From: Pachypanchax playfairii
Lineage: Eukaryota; Chordata; Actinopteri; Cyprinodontiformes; Aplocheilidae
Direction of reading: 5' to 3'
DNA length: 64,000 nt
Assembly (NCBI GenBank): GCA_006937955.1
Contig: SSNP01000034.1
Span: 3,355,690 to 3,419,689 of the forward strand
Shown: positions 53,971-64,000 of the stretch, one piece after another
Position numbering within the stretch: position 1 is the stretch's first letter
Layout of the letters: every line of letters begins with the position of its first letter
Notes under the pieces: model-generated
Seen by the model: only the letters and a program-made list of their open reading frames with translations
Told to the model about the DNA's origin: nothing
The model's database searches: none
Program-made: the position numbers and the translations under genes

Positions 53971-55015
53971 CAGTGGGGCAAAAAAGTATTTAGTCAGCCA
54001 CCAATTGTGTAAGTTCTCCCACTTAAAAAGATCAGAGAGGCCTGTAATTTTCATCATAGGTATACCTCAACTATGAGAGACAAAATGAGGAAAAAAAATC
54101 CACAAAATCACATTGTCTGATTTTTAAAGAATTTATTTGCAAATTATGGTGGAAAATAAGTATTTGGTCAATAACAAAAGTTAATCTCAATACTTTGTTA
54201 TATAGCCTTTGTTGGCAATGACAGAGGTCAAACGTTTTCTGTAAGTCTTCACAAGGTTTTCACACACTGTTGCTGGTATTTTGGCCCATTCCTCCATGCA
54301 GATCTCCTCTAGAGCAGTGATGTTTTGGGGCTGACGCTGGGCAACACGGACTTTCAACTCCCTCCAGAGATTTTCTATGGGGTTGAGATCTGGAGACTGG
54401 CTAGGCCACTCCAGGACCTTGAAATGCTTCTTACGAAGCCACTCCTTCGTTGCCCGGGCGGTGTGTTTGGGATCATTGTCATGCTGAAAGACCCAGCCAC
54501 GTCTCATTTTCAATGCCCTTGCTGATGGAAGGAGGTTTTCACTCAAAATCTTACAATACATGGCCCCATTCATTCTTTCCTTTACACGGATCAGTCGTCC
54601 TGGTCCCCTTGCAGAAAAACAGCCCCAAAGCATGATGTTTCCACCCCCATGCTTTACAGTAGGTATGGTGTTCTTTGGATCCAACTCAGCATTCTTTCCC
54701 CTCCAAACACGACAAGTTGAGTTTCTACCAAAAAGTTATATTTTGGTTTCATCTGACCATATGATGTTCTCCCAATCCTCTTCTGGATCATCCAAATGCT
54801 CTCTAGCAAACCGCAGACGGGCCTGGAAGTGTCCTGGCTTCAGCAGGGGGACACGTCTGGCACTGCAGGATTTGAGTCCCTNNNNNNNNNNTTTTCCTCA
54901 TTTTGTCTCTCATAGTTGAGGTATACCTATGATGAAAATTACAGGCCTCTCTGATCTTTTTAAGTGGGAGAACTTACACAATTGGTGGCTGACTAAATAC
55001 TTTTTTGCCCCACTG
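53971..55015 (-). mobile_element. Tc1/mariner element with long terminal inverted repeats
   Basis: Ends CAGTGGGGCAAAAAAGTATT in inverted orientation, bounded by TA (53969-53970 and 55016-55017). The left repeat runs to about 54095, the right starts about 54896. The remaining transposase frame is on the minus strand. At 1045 bp it is shorter than the usual 1.6 kb. An N gap at 54882-54891 lies where the 5' part of the transposase should be, so the deletion may be real or an assembly collapse. Confidence 0.93.
54187..54878 (-). pseudogene. Tc1 transposase, C-terminal two-thirds, with nonsense mutation
   Basis: The frame holds the DDE catalytic domain: first Asp in IIWSDETK, second in HDNDPKHTA, and Glu in SPDLNPIENLW, spaced as in Tc1 transposases, ending at TAA-type stop 54187. 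A TAA at 54736-54738 interrupts it just after the first Asp. The N-terminal DNA-binding domains are missing (N gap at 54882-54891). The protein therefore cannot be functional. Confidence 0.9.
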
Positions 55016-55135
55016 TAATTTAGAAAAATGTATGGGAAAAGAAACCAAAGTAATGTGCAGTTAATCAAAATAAAATGGCATGATTTGATTACAATGTACA
55101 AATTACTAAAGATAAACATTCTCTCTGTAATATAT

Positions 55136-55275
55136 AGGGGAAACACTATTTGATAGGTGTTTTAACACCCATCTCATATTGCTCCCCCTCTAATATGCAG
55201 GGGAAACACTATATTATGGCATTTTACACCTATCACATATTGTTCCCCTTATTATATACAGGGGAAACACTATGA
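55136..55275 (+). repeat. 62-bp tandem repeat inside the hAT
   Basis: AGGGGAAACACTAT recurs at about 55137, 55199 and 55260, with similar text between (ACACCCATCTCATATTGCTC and ACACCTATCACATATTGTTC). It amounts to about 2.2 units of a 62-bp period. Confidence 0.8.
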
Positions 55276-55648
55276 CGACACCAGCACCAGCACTGCACTA
55301 GGTGTCATCACCTAAGGCTGTTTAAACATTATTTTTTGTAAATCTTTATTTTTCCATGAAAGCTAGAGCAATAGAAACGTCCAACTTTGTTAAATTCCAA
55401 CAAATGTAAAACATTGTTACACACAAAATGTATTCAAATGAAGAGATTTGTGTTTATTTCATTGAGATACATAAATTAGTAAACATCAAATTACTTTACA
55501 AGTCAAATAATAGGGGAATTATCGATAATCAAATCGACTCAAAATCAAATAAAAAAATTTACCGTTAGATTAATCGATGCATCGAAAAAAATAATCGCTA
55601 GATTAATCGATTACAAAAATAATCGCTTTGGACAGCCCTAGTGTGAAA

Positions 55649-55714
55649 GTGCTTTGAGTGGTCTAAAATGACTAGAAAAGCGCAATACAAATACAGGACA
55701 TTTACCATTTACCA
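55649..55714 (+). repeat. tRNA-derived SINE, 3' part
   Basis: GTGCTTTGAGTGGTCTAAAA, ACTAGAAAAGCGCAATACAA and the ATTTACCATTTACC end are the usual tail of the SINE whose head is at 53721-53946. Removing the hAT and one copy of GTGTGAAA rejoins the two parts in register. Confidence 0.8.
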
Positions 55715-55891
55715 TGATAGTGTTGGACAGCTGCACAAATAGGTTAAAATTGGTCATTTTGTTTTCATCACCAAGAACTGAATTATTTTACTGTTTGTGT
55801 ATGAGTCTTGACATAAACAAATTATTTTGACTAATAGTTTTCATGGATAGTTACATAAATAGATTCAATTTGCCCATAGAAATGGGATTTT

Positions 55892-56835
55892 TAGGCATGT
55901 GAATCTTACAACAACTCACGATTCAATTCGATTCAGATTCTTGGGGTGACGATTCGATTCAGAAACGATTTTCAATTTAAAACAAATTTTTTTTATAAAC
56001 AATACTCTTTGTAACGGGGTGGGGATTTGCAAATTTCAAAATCAACTCATATCCTCTATGCTCTAGAATGGGTTATGAGAAATTGATATATAACTCAAAG
56101 GAAAGCTGGTTAGGTTTCAGAATATGCAGCTTTACAAGGATCAACCAAATGTTTCTAAAATTGTTAACACATTGAGGCAATCTTTTACCAAAAGAGCAAA
56201 ATTTATTTTTGCATACCTTTCAAATTTTTACATTACTAACACTTAAAACATGTATCTAAAGCCTCCGTTTTCCACAACGCAAGATCTTTTGAAATGAAGC
56301 AAGCGATGGCTTTACTTATCTGTTTGCTTTTGGGTGGAAGTTTAGTGAAGTGGTGCAGTGTGCACTGATCAGGAGTTGGAAGCGGCTGTAGCTGTTCTCT
56401 TTCTTTTAACTCTGGGTGATGGGGTAAGATGTGGGCTCGAGATTTTGACGTGTTCCCAAAGTACTTAACTTTCGTTTTGCATATTTTACACACTGAATAT
56501 GTTATGTCAAGCTCCTTCTTACCCGGGAAACTGTAAAAACCAAAGTGCTCCCAAACATTTGCCTTCAGCAAGGACGGAGTAGGCTGTATTTTCCTTTCCT
56601 CCTCCATGCTGAAACAAGCTAGTTAACTAAAACGTTGGGAGCGCGTCGGACCCGCCCCTTGCTGAAACGAGACGCTACGGAGGCCGTTGCTTGACAGACG
56701 TTACGCGAAACGAGTAATTATAAATGTTTAGAAAACATTTTTAAGAATCAAAACTTTAACATTTGGGATCGATTCAGAATCTTGTTAGATAGGAATCGAG
56801 ATTCGGACGTGAATCGATTTTTTGCGGCACCCCTA
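55892..56835 (-). mobile_element. hAT element with BED-finger ORF
   Basis: The right end, complemented, reads TAGGGGTGCCGCAAAAAATC. The left end TAGGCATGTGAATCTTACAA is a degraded counterpart. The flanks GGGATTTT (55884-55891) and GTGATTTT (56836-56843) look like an 8-bp duplication with one change. Both termini carry ATTCGATTC-type text common in fish hATs. The interior holds only the N-terminal part of a transposase. Confidence 0.7.
56236..56607 (-). CDS. Truncated hAT transposase: BED zinc finger (123 aa)
   Basis: The start ATG is at 56607. Residues about 18-66 form a BED finger: VWEHFGFYSF, then CKICKTKVKYFGNTSKSRAH and a second His (ILPHHPE), matching the C-x2-C...H-x3-5-H layout of ZBED/hAT transposases. 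The typical GNTSNL-x-x-HL motif reads GNTSKSRAH. After the Pro-rich linker a FISKDLAL stretch corresponds to the start of the next transposase region, then the frame ends. Full hAT transposases are about 600 residues, so this is a remnant or the product of a non-autonomous element; a role as a free DNA-binding protein is unsupported. Confidence 0.65.
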   Translation of the reverse strand: MEEERKIQPTPSLLKANVWEHFGFYSFPGKKELDITYSVCKICKTKVKYFGNTSKSRAHILPHHPELKEREQLQPLPTPDQCTLHHFTKLPPKSKQISKAIACFISKDLALWKTEALDTCFKC

Positions 56836-56839
56836 GTGA

Positions 56840-59050
56840 TTTTAACTGTGGCAACTGCTTCATTTCAGCTTTGACTCATGATCTTTTTGTGTCTCTAAAC
56901 ACACGGACAACAAATTTATTAGTTATTAAACCTTCTGCATATGACAACTAGTCAAGTCATTTTGCTCATTAGAATTCAAAACAAAAACATTGGCCAGTAT
57001 TTGAGATTATGGTTTTGTTTTATTTATAACCCCGTTTTACAGGCGTAGTGCTCAGTGCTGGGTTTTTAGAAAATAACTCCATTTATTAAAAATTGAAATG
57101 GTACTCAGTTGTTTCAGGGACTTTAGCTTGATTTCACTGAATAAAGGACTTTTAATGACAAACAAATGACAAGAACCAGCCCGCCCCTTTTATGTGAAGT
57201 GATGAGGAAAATACTGTCTTTGAAGCTGTCTGATCTTCCTATAGTACATGAGCTAATTATAAGCACTGCAAATTACATCTCTGTGTGCATGTGTTTGTTT
57301 AGGAGTATGAATGCAGTCAAGGGTATGTGTGAGTAGGTGCCATACGAAACTTTATACAATGACTAGTTTAGGCAGCAGCAAGGATCACACAATTTAAACC
57401 TCTCCCAGGTTTCTGAGCTGGTTTATAAACTATTTAGAGTTACATAATAAAACGGGAAAAGCCCTCGTAGCATGCAGACGTCCAAATACCTCAGTTCACC
57501 AATATTGTGATTTACACCAAAAATGAGAGTCTGACCTTTGTTGTATCAACATTATCAGATTCACTGACTATGAAAGCGCCTTTAACAATTAGTTCAGTAG
57601 TTATTCATGAAAATGACGTTTTCATTAATAGTGGTTTTATTCTGGATATGTAGCTTCTTAGTTTTTGAAGCAGCGTCAAATCTTTTACAAACGTCTGATT
57701 GCGCAGTGTCTCGACTGTCTTTTGGATGTTTGTTGCAGGTTTATAACATCATTTCTTTTCTTGCAGTGATAAAAAGGTGTTCCAGATACTCACGAAAATC
57801 TACTCACTTCTTCTTTGGCCATTTCTGACCTTTCTGGAAATTTTCATCAAAATCCATTCAGAACTTGTTTTGTCTGGTAGCAGGTCTTGCTAACAGACAA
57901 ACAGATAAACTAAAATTTCCTGGTGAAAACAACTTCCTGGTGGAGTAAAAACTGAGTCACAAATAATAATAAGGAAATGGTGATTTTTGTAGTGTGCCTG
58001 CAAAATGCAACATCTATGAAATGTAAGGAAGTCATGGGGCAAATTGGAGAAGACCTCAGGTTCATGTCCCCAGTAATAAGAACACAAATAACCACAATAC
58101 GCCGAAGGTAAAGCAGAAGTGGAGCTTTCTACTGAAATAAAAAAATGAGCACTGACTCAGTTTATCCCTCAGGTACAGAACCATCTGATTGGAAAATGTC
58201 TCTGTGTGGAAATAAAAACTGTGTGGTGTTGACCCCAGGAGAGGAAGAAGTAAAACTGTAAAAAGGATGAGAAGTTAAACACAACTGTGCTGCAGAAATT
58301 CACCTTTATTACATTTTAAATATGCACATTCATAACTGTAAATGTAAGATGATTTATAAGTTAAGCTTGGGATGAAATCTACAAGTAAAAGGCAGCTAAC
58401 TTGGCGTTGTTTGACACATCTCTGAAACAGACTTATCAACAAATCCTGTTGTATATTAGAAAATCTCCACACAAACATCAATGTAAAACTGAGTTCTTGA
58501 GATGCACAAACAACTAGAAATGAATCGAAAAATCACCGGAAGTGTGTAACAAGTAAATCATGGAAGATCTGGATATAAAACAAAAACTTGCAGCAAAATG
58601 TGGTGGAGAGTCAGATTTTATTCACGTCTCGTGTTCAGATCAATACATCCAAGACAAGACAATTCATTTAATATATGCTGCCACAATGTAATATTTTGTT
58701 AGATGTCTGTCTGTTGTTGTTAATCTGGTTTGTCTCTACGCATTTAAAAAACCTAATTCCCAGGAGCCATTGCTCTTGATTTTGTTGACAGGTGAGTTCT
58801 GGGCGGGGCCGAGGTGCTCTGGCTGTGGGAGGAGTCACACCTGAAATCTATTTCACCTCATTAATACTGTTTAAATCTAGGCCTCTGCTAGTCCTCAACG
58901 CCAGACTGTTGTAACCACATGGTGATGCTTTGGCCAGCTCTCGAGACTAACTAATCATTATGACATACACTCATAGTAAAACTGATATTTCAAGTCTGTT
59001 TGTTAGACAGTTTTGAACTTCATTTGCACCTCATTTTATTCAAAACCTTT
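56840..59050. other. Intergenic DNA with little recognisable content
   Basis: Only a short fragment of the 9636-9912 family (57780-57900, ATTTTCATCAAAATCCATTC) is recognised. The minus-strand frames here have no family resemblance that I can see. Confidence 0.5.
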
Positions 59051-59057
59051 TCATTAA

Positions 59058-60608
59058 AGAGGCCCTTCCATTAAAAATGGTTTTTCTGAGGTTTCTGTTG
59101 AATATTTTATCTCCATAGGCGTTCTTCCCTTCATAGTGGGTGTGAAAACAGGTCAAAAACTTCTCTATGGAATTAAATTTTAGTCAAAAAGCCTAAGCGT
59201 GATTTTCTGCAGCACGCACGCGTATTTAGCAGTGCGCACATGCATGAATTCACCCTACACGCCCGTGTATGATTTATTACACGGGTATTCAGGAACCGCG
59301 CGTGTAGATCTCCAAACAGGCACCTGTACATGAAGTTCTCATACGAGCGTGAAGGCAAACCAGGAGAGGCTGCGCGCACGAAAGGAAAGTAATTATGACT
59401 GTTTGGAGGAGGAGACTAAGGCCCGGTGTGATCCTCATGTGATTGGTCATTTTATATCAGTCACCGCCCACCGAAAGAACCAGCAGCAGCTTCCTGCTAC
59501 TGGTGGAAGAAGAACCAGACATAGAACCAGCTGCAGCCGCACTTTTTTTTTTTTATCGAAATTTCTGTACAATACAAAGCAACAACAAAACATTATTATA
59601 AAATCTGGAGCTCAAGCTCCCCTTGCAACTGTCGAGATGAGAGGGAGAACCGTCACTCCAGGGTGGATGACAGGACCCTGTGCACGTCCCTCTCCCCAGC
59701 CAGAGTGCCTCCAAACAGGCTAAAACCTCTCTAAAATGAACTGGTCTGCTCTGGAGCTCCAGGGACCGCCCTGGCGGGATTTTTACCCCGTTTGGGCTGT
59801 TTTTTCCTGGGCATGGAGGCTGGATGTTCTCCCCTCCTGCTCTAGAAGCTCCAGGGACCGCCCTGGCGGGGATCCTGGTTTGCCTTCACGCTGGTATGAG
59901 AGCTTCATGTACAGGCGTCTGTTTGGAGATCCACACGCATGGTTCCTGAATACCCGTGTAATAAATCATATGCTGGCGTGTGGGGTGAATTTACGCACGT
60001 GCTGTGGATTGCACGCTCGCGCACACGCGCAGGGACGCGCGCGCATGGTTAAATACGCGTGCGCGCTGCAGAAAATCACGCTTAGGCTTTTTGACTGAAA
60101 TTTAATTCCATACTTCTCTTTCAGTTTTTATCTCTCAAACTACGCAGGTGGCGATAACACCCGAGTTCTCCTGAGTTCGAACGGCCTGTATCTGTTTCGT
60201 CACAACTCCTTTGTTCATTAGTATTCGGCAGCATCTGCAGTTGAAACCATGCCTAGCATGTGGCTCACTAAAAAGCTGTTAGCATAAGACGTAGCAAACA
60301 GGAAGACATGACGTCTGACGTTGCCAGGCGCAGCGGGGCAGGAAACAGTATACCTTGCTCTCATAGGCTAGTTTGTTAGCCAATCAGAGTCCAGCAAATT
60401 CAAATAATGAATATGAATGAGCTGCTGCCGAAGCATGACAAGGCAGCCTTACGGAAGGAGCCGGAACCACCCGAATTTTAACGCAGACAGATTGAAAGGT
60501 CTGTTCATAAGTGTTTCCTGGCATTCTTTAGATATAAAATGTTTTATATTACTGGTTAATACTTAAGAAATAACCACAAAGTCATGAAATTTGTATGAAA
60601 TGGCCTCT
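59058..60608. mobile_element. TTAA element family B, copy 4, interrupted by a foldback hAT
   Basis: It lies between TTAA (59054-59057) and TTAA (60609-60612), with ends AGAGGCCCTTCCATTAAAAA and, complemented, AGAGGCCATTTCATACAAAT. The two halves (59058-59166 and 60120-60608) read through continuously when the 945-bp insertion and one 8-bp duplication are removed; the own length is about 598 bp. This is the most complete copy in the window. Confidence 0.85.
59167..60111. mobile_element. Foldback hAT-like element with ~200-bp inverted arms
   Basis: A perfect 8-bp duplication ACTTCTCT (59159-59166 and 60112-60119) flanks ends reading ATGGAATTAAATTTTAGTCA and, complemented, ATGGAATTAAATTTCAGTCA. 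Similarity between the arms continues inward for about 200 bp (59167-59364 against 59874-60111) with an indel in a CG-rich ACGCGCGC stretch. The centre has a poly-T run and two copies of GCTCCAGGGACCGCCCTGGC. The 8-bp duplication fits hAT. The 124-residue plus-strand frame across it has no recognisable domain. Confidence 0.85.
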
Positions 60609-60984
60609 TTAAGGTTTTTATATGTCTTCCAAAAAATTGCATGTTAGGTTAATTGGCAACTCTAAATTGGGTGTGTTTGTTTTTAAACATTTGTTTGTCT
60701 AAATTAGCACTTTTTCAACGGAAACTGCTCAGCCCCGCGTGCCACCGCACAGCGTGGCTTGAGAGCATTTCCACTGTTCATTTTTGGGGCTGAGCTGTGT
60801 ATTTTTTATATACCACCTTGGAAGTTGGTACGATGGCTGAATATGAGTCGCAGCACTCGTTGTGCAGCGATCAGCTTTGATAGATGATGATGCTAGCATG
60901 CACACCTCTTCACTGCTGGACTCTGATTGGTGCGACGAAAAGAGCCATAAGTTATATCAATAAATAGCAATACTGTTAAAGAGC

Positions 60985-61692
60985 GTTTTGTTTACATCTA
61001 CCAGCCAATAGCTGGCAGAGCAGCGGACACCATTTTGGGTTGCCTAATACCCTAAATAGTCCGGCACAGCGAGGCTGGTACTGTGGAGTCTGCAGGTCAA
61101 GCAGCTGGAAGTACCGGGGATATGTGGTGATTATATACCTTATTTGCTTGCCATAGAGGGCTTCCCATGTGATGAGCAAGTTCTGTGTGGAAAGTTTTAA
61201 TAGCAGCTATTAGCAGCTAGCTAACACGTAGCTGTAGCATGTTGCTGAAGTGGATGAACGCTTCGGGCCACTTTTTCGACTGGAAGACACACCACCGAGG
61301 ATTATATTGCTTTTTTGATTTTATTGGATAAGTGGGGCGTGCAGGATAGTGTGAGAGGAGGACAGAGGATCTTAAAAGGGACTGCAGGAAGTTTTGGAGC
61401 CGCGGGGCAACAGTGAACTCTTTGCCACGGACTGAATTGACGACTGAGCTTCAAACAGGTAGGAGCTGCTTTTATCAGAATCAGTGTGTAATCAGCGGGA
61501 CTGGATAGCATGATTAGTGAGCTGAACTTATGATATGTTATTGTCCTGCTCTGATCGGAGATCAGAGTGGGTTTGGTGAGGAATATTGATCGACCTGAGC
61601 ATTGGAGCACCAGCCCGCGCAGGGGGGTTAACGAGCCTGGCACCCAGATGGCTGAAGCCTTTATGCCATGTTATTCTGTTCCAAGTTGACCT
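60985..61692. mobile_element. TTAA element family A, copy 4 (left end lost)
   Basis: It runs as the complement of 18303-19156, with TACCAGCCAATAGCTGGCAG, CTGGTACTGTGGAGTCTGCA and GCACCCAGATGGCTGAAGCC. The right end ...CCAAGTTGACC is followed by TTAA (61693-61696). Similarity begins near 60985, without the terminal repeat. Confidence 0.75.
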
Positions 61693-61696
61693 TTAA

Positions 61697-63465
61697 TAAG
61701 CCACATCTATGGAAGTTTTGTGAATGTTCCAAACTATCTTCAACCTATGACATTCTATCATGCATGACATGAAACCCATCAGATTCTCAAAACACACCTG
61801 AAGACCTACCTCTTCTAGACACTGTAAAAGCATTCACCTTCTGGTAAATTTTTGGGTCATGGTGGTGTGCCATCTGATATGAAAATTGTAGCAGGTCTTT
61901 GTATCCAGTGATGATTCTGTCTGTTGCTAGTGAAGGTTTTCAGTCATCCAGGGCGTGGTTATACTATTAGATCCAACAAAAAGCAGCAGTTGTAACATGT
62001 TCAAGGTACTGGCTAGTGTGGAGAAGAGTTCTTATTGACAGAAATGTTTTACTATGTTATCTTATGTGATCTTACAATAGTCGTGTGCTTTTCATGACTA
62101 TATTTTTGACTTAGATTAAAGATTGTACTTTTAAGAGGTGTAAACCTAATAGCTATGTAGATCATGCAAGCTTTTTGTTAACCATTTCCTTTTCAGGTTG
62201 TTATTATATTAGATGTTCAGTGGAAAATTACTGACACGAGTTAAGTTTCACTTTCCTTAAGTTTCACTTTGACACCCTCACTGGCACTTAATAAAACAGG
62301 CTGAACGAGGAAGGCAGATCAGATATCTCTGGTGCCCAGTGAGGTATGTGTATTGATCTCCAGAATGCATTCTGTACTTTAAGAGAATTGTTAAATAAAG
62401 CTGTGTATCGAGAGTCTTAACAAGTTTGTCTCTTCTCTGATCCTGAACTTGGTGAAGTCTTTTGGTACATGACTTCAACACTAGTAAGGATCTAGCTTTC
62501 TGTCTTCCTTGGTAGGATTTTTTTTTTTCTGCCAACACCAGCACAGATGCCGAGTTATGTTTTGTTAATAACAGTAGCTGCATTTGAGTTTGCAAGCACT
62601 TTCCTGGTAGAGCTGAATAATCCACAGTAGGTTGAGTAAAGCAACAAACTTAAACAGCTTTGACGTGACTCAAGTGAATGAATACAAGTGCAGCTGAGTA
62701 TGTACAGCACTTCTCATGAAGATGTCGCGGTAGCATCACTCCATTTGTCATTTATGACAGTTATCCCCATTCAGCCTCATGTCAAGGTTACTTTACAGAC
62801 TGCTGATAACACTGTATGTCAGGTAATGTTGGTCTCTGTCCCCTATTATTCCCTCTTATACTTTAACTCCACTGAGACAAATCACACAGACCTACTTTTT
62901 TGGGGCACGGTGTCTTCATTATAATCAATTTCAAGGCAAATGGAAGAAACTACATCACTCCGTCCTCTCTCATGCATACAGGAGGTGGGCATGGTATCCA
63001 ATATAATGCACTATAATTTGTCATCTTCCATTAGGTTAGAAGATAATAGATGGATAGTGACAGTGATGCTAATTGTGTTTCCCCTCTTTGTCAGTTAGAG
63101 GTTGGATAAGGAGAAAGCAGGATGTGTGGGAAGAAATAAAACTAGAAAAGTCGAGAGAAGTTTTACTCTTCGATCAAAATAATAAACCCACAGAAAGGTT
63201 AGGTTTTTTTCTTTATGTCAAATTTTGGCTTTATCCACAGTTTCTGTTTGGATGAACATTTTTGGCAACATCAGTGATCCTTTTGTCTTCATTTGGATTA
63301 TATTTTTGAACAATTGAATTTTAGACATTAATTTGAATGTTAGTAGTTTAGCATTAAGATTATTCAGGTCCTTCTGAAATCACGTGTTATAAAGTGAACA
63401 ACTGACGTTCATGGACTTTTATTTGTGTGAAGTTCCATTCTACGATATTTTAAATTCAGTTCAGT
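61697..63465. other. Intergenic DNA, no clear feature
   Basis: No gene, repeat family or terminal repeat recognised. A T-run lies at 62519-62528. Confidence 0.5.
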
Positions 63466-63469
63466 TTAA

Positions 63470-64000
63470 AGGGACATAAGGCAAGATTTGTGAAAAACTA
63501 CACATGCATTTCCAGTTTATTCAATGCTAATGGGTCATGAAGCATTAAAAACCCAAAATAACGAGGCCATCCGCATATATGTCTGTTGCCTTGGAAACGC
63601 TGTGTGCCACATAATGCGCTGCAGTTCGATGTCCGAATTTCCCGCGCAGTTGTAGGGATGTGACGTAAATTGACGCTGCATGCGCGTTGCCGACAGCTGT
63701 TGAACAGGAAGTACATGGCCGCCGTGGACTTGGATTCAAACACTGAAGGTATACTTATGGATGTTTCTGCAGCCAGCAAACGACCTGCATCCACTCTCAC
63801 CCCCCAAAAAAGTGGCACCACGAAGAAAAAAAAGACTTTATCAGCGGCATCTCGTGAGTCTAAAAAAAAATATGACCGAAGCCGGGCAGGCACCCGCATA
63901 AATATTGGATATGCGTTCGGTTCATGGAGAGAACTTCAGCTGCATTTGGGAGTGAAAACGCATGCTGACATGGCTCATTTCCTTGTGACCAGGTGAGAAA
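63470..64000 (+). mobile_element. Left part of a TTAA-bounded DNA transposon (continues past window)
   Basis: TTAA (63466-63469) is followed by AGGGACATAAGGCAAGATTT, similar in style (TTAA plus AG/AGG) to the MITE ends elsewhere in this window. It is followed by a short GC-richer leader and a coding exon with a splice donor. Kolobok-type assignment is inference; the right end is not in the window. Confidence 0.45.
63715..63992 (+). CDS. First exon of a transposon-type protein with RINIGYAF motif
   Basis: The ATG at 63715 opens MAAVDLDSNTEGILMDVSAA; the frame is open further upstream but without an ATG. It continues with a Lys/Ser-rich stretch (SGTTKKKKTLSAASRESKKK) that looks like a nuclear-localisation signal, then RAGTRINIGYAFGSWRELQ and GVKTHADMAHFLVTR. 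The exon ends AG|gtgaga at 63992, phase 2, so the protein continues outside the window. The R-x-N-I-G-x-A-F-x-x-W-R-x-L pattern recurs in fish repeat-encoded proteins as far as I recall, and a broken relative is at 32311-32478. A host gene cannot be excluded. Confidence 0.5.

Larger units (their letters stand above)
53947..55640. mobile_element. hAT element inserted in the SINE, itself carrying a Tc1 insertion
   Basis: It begins TAGGGTTAAAAGTG and ends ...GGACAGCCCTA, flanked by a perfect 8-bp duplication GTGTGAAA (53939-53946 and 55641-55648). Without the 1047-bp Tc1 insertion its own length is about 650 bp. The right part has the ATTAATCGATTA-type text of fish hAT elements. No transposase. 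The terminal repeats agree only in the first few bases. Confidence 0.75.

Noticed and set aside
59349..60098. 124- and 120-residue plus ORFs
   Set aside because: They lie inside the foldback hAT and repeat its inverted arms; no domain.

Overview
The window looks like nuclear DNA of a teleost fish, probably a percomorph. It carries a spliced vertebrate gene, sv2c (synaptic vesicle glycoprotein 2C), in a background of fish-type hAT, Tc1/mariner, TTAA-flanked and non-LTR repeats. The sv2c gene is on the minus strand. A probable TATA promoter lies at 50765-50772 and a non-coding first exon at about 50512-50738. The coding exon with the start codon is 39452-40055, with 5' UTR to about 40365. Eight further coding exons follow at 24158-24338, 20939-21090, 6891-7024, 5926-6015, 5738-5848, 5558-5646, 2203-2367 and 300-433. 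Splice sites and reading phases agree across all nine, giving 553 complete codons. The C-terminal part (last transmembrane segments) lies beyond the left edge.

The introns are repeat-rich. Intron 4 (7025-20938) holds a 290-bp/GT tandem array, a hAT element with a perfect 8-bp target duplication, and the most remarkable object in the window: a 6.6-kb LTR retrotransposon (11613-18246, minus strand). It has two 428-bp LTRs differing at three positions, a perfect CAGGG target duplication, a polypurine tract and a candidate self-priming site. It has no visible protease, reverse transcriptase or integrase. Its interior is one 1865-codon reading frame, built almost wholly of tandem arrays with periods of 42, 45, 48, 21, 24 and 27 bp. 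It sits inside an older TTAA-flanked inverted-repeat element, which shares its right-hand TTAA with the next element.

The first and second introns and the region upstream of sv2c (50.8-64 kb) contain more TTAA-flanked elements in several families (probably Kolobok-like). They also hold a BEL/Pao fragment, tRNA-derived repeats, LINE 3' tails, a three-level nest (SINE, then hAT, then Tc1) at 53.7-55.7 kb, a hAT with a BED-finger ORF at 55.9-56.8 kb, and a foldback hAT inside a TTAA element at 59.1-60.6 kb. At the right edge a TTAA-bounded element begins with a plus-strand ORF ending in a splice donor.

No host gene other than sv2c, and no tRNA, rRNA or CRISPR array, was recognised. Assembly gaps are at 8515 (one N), 11153-11268 and 54882-54891.
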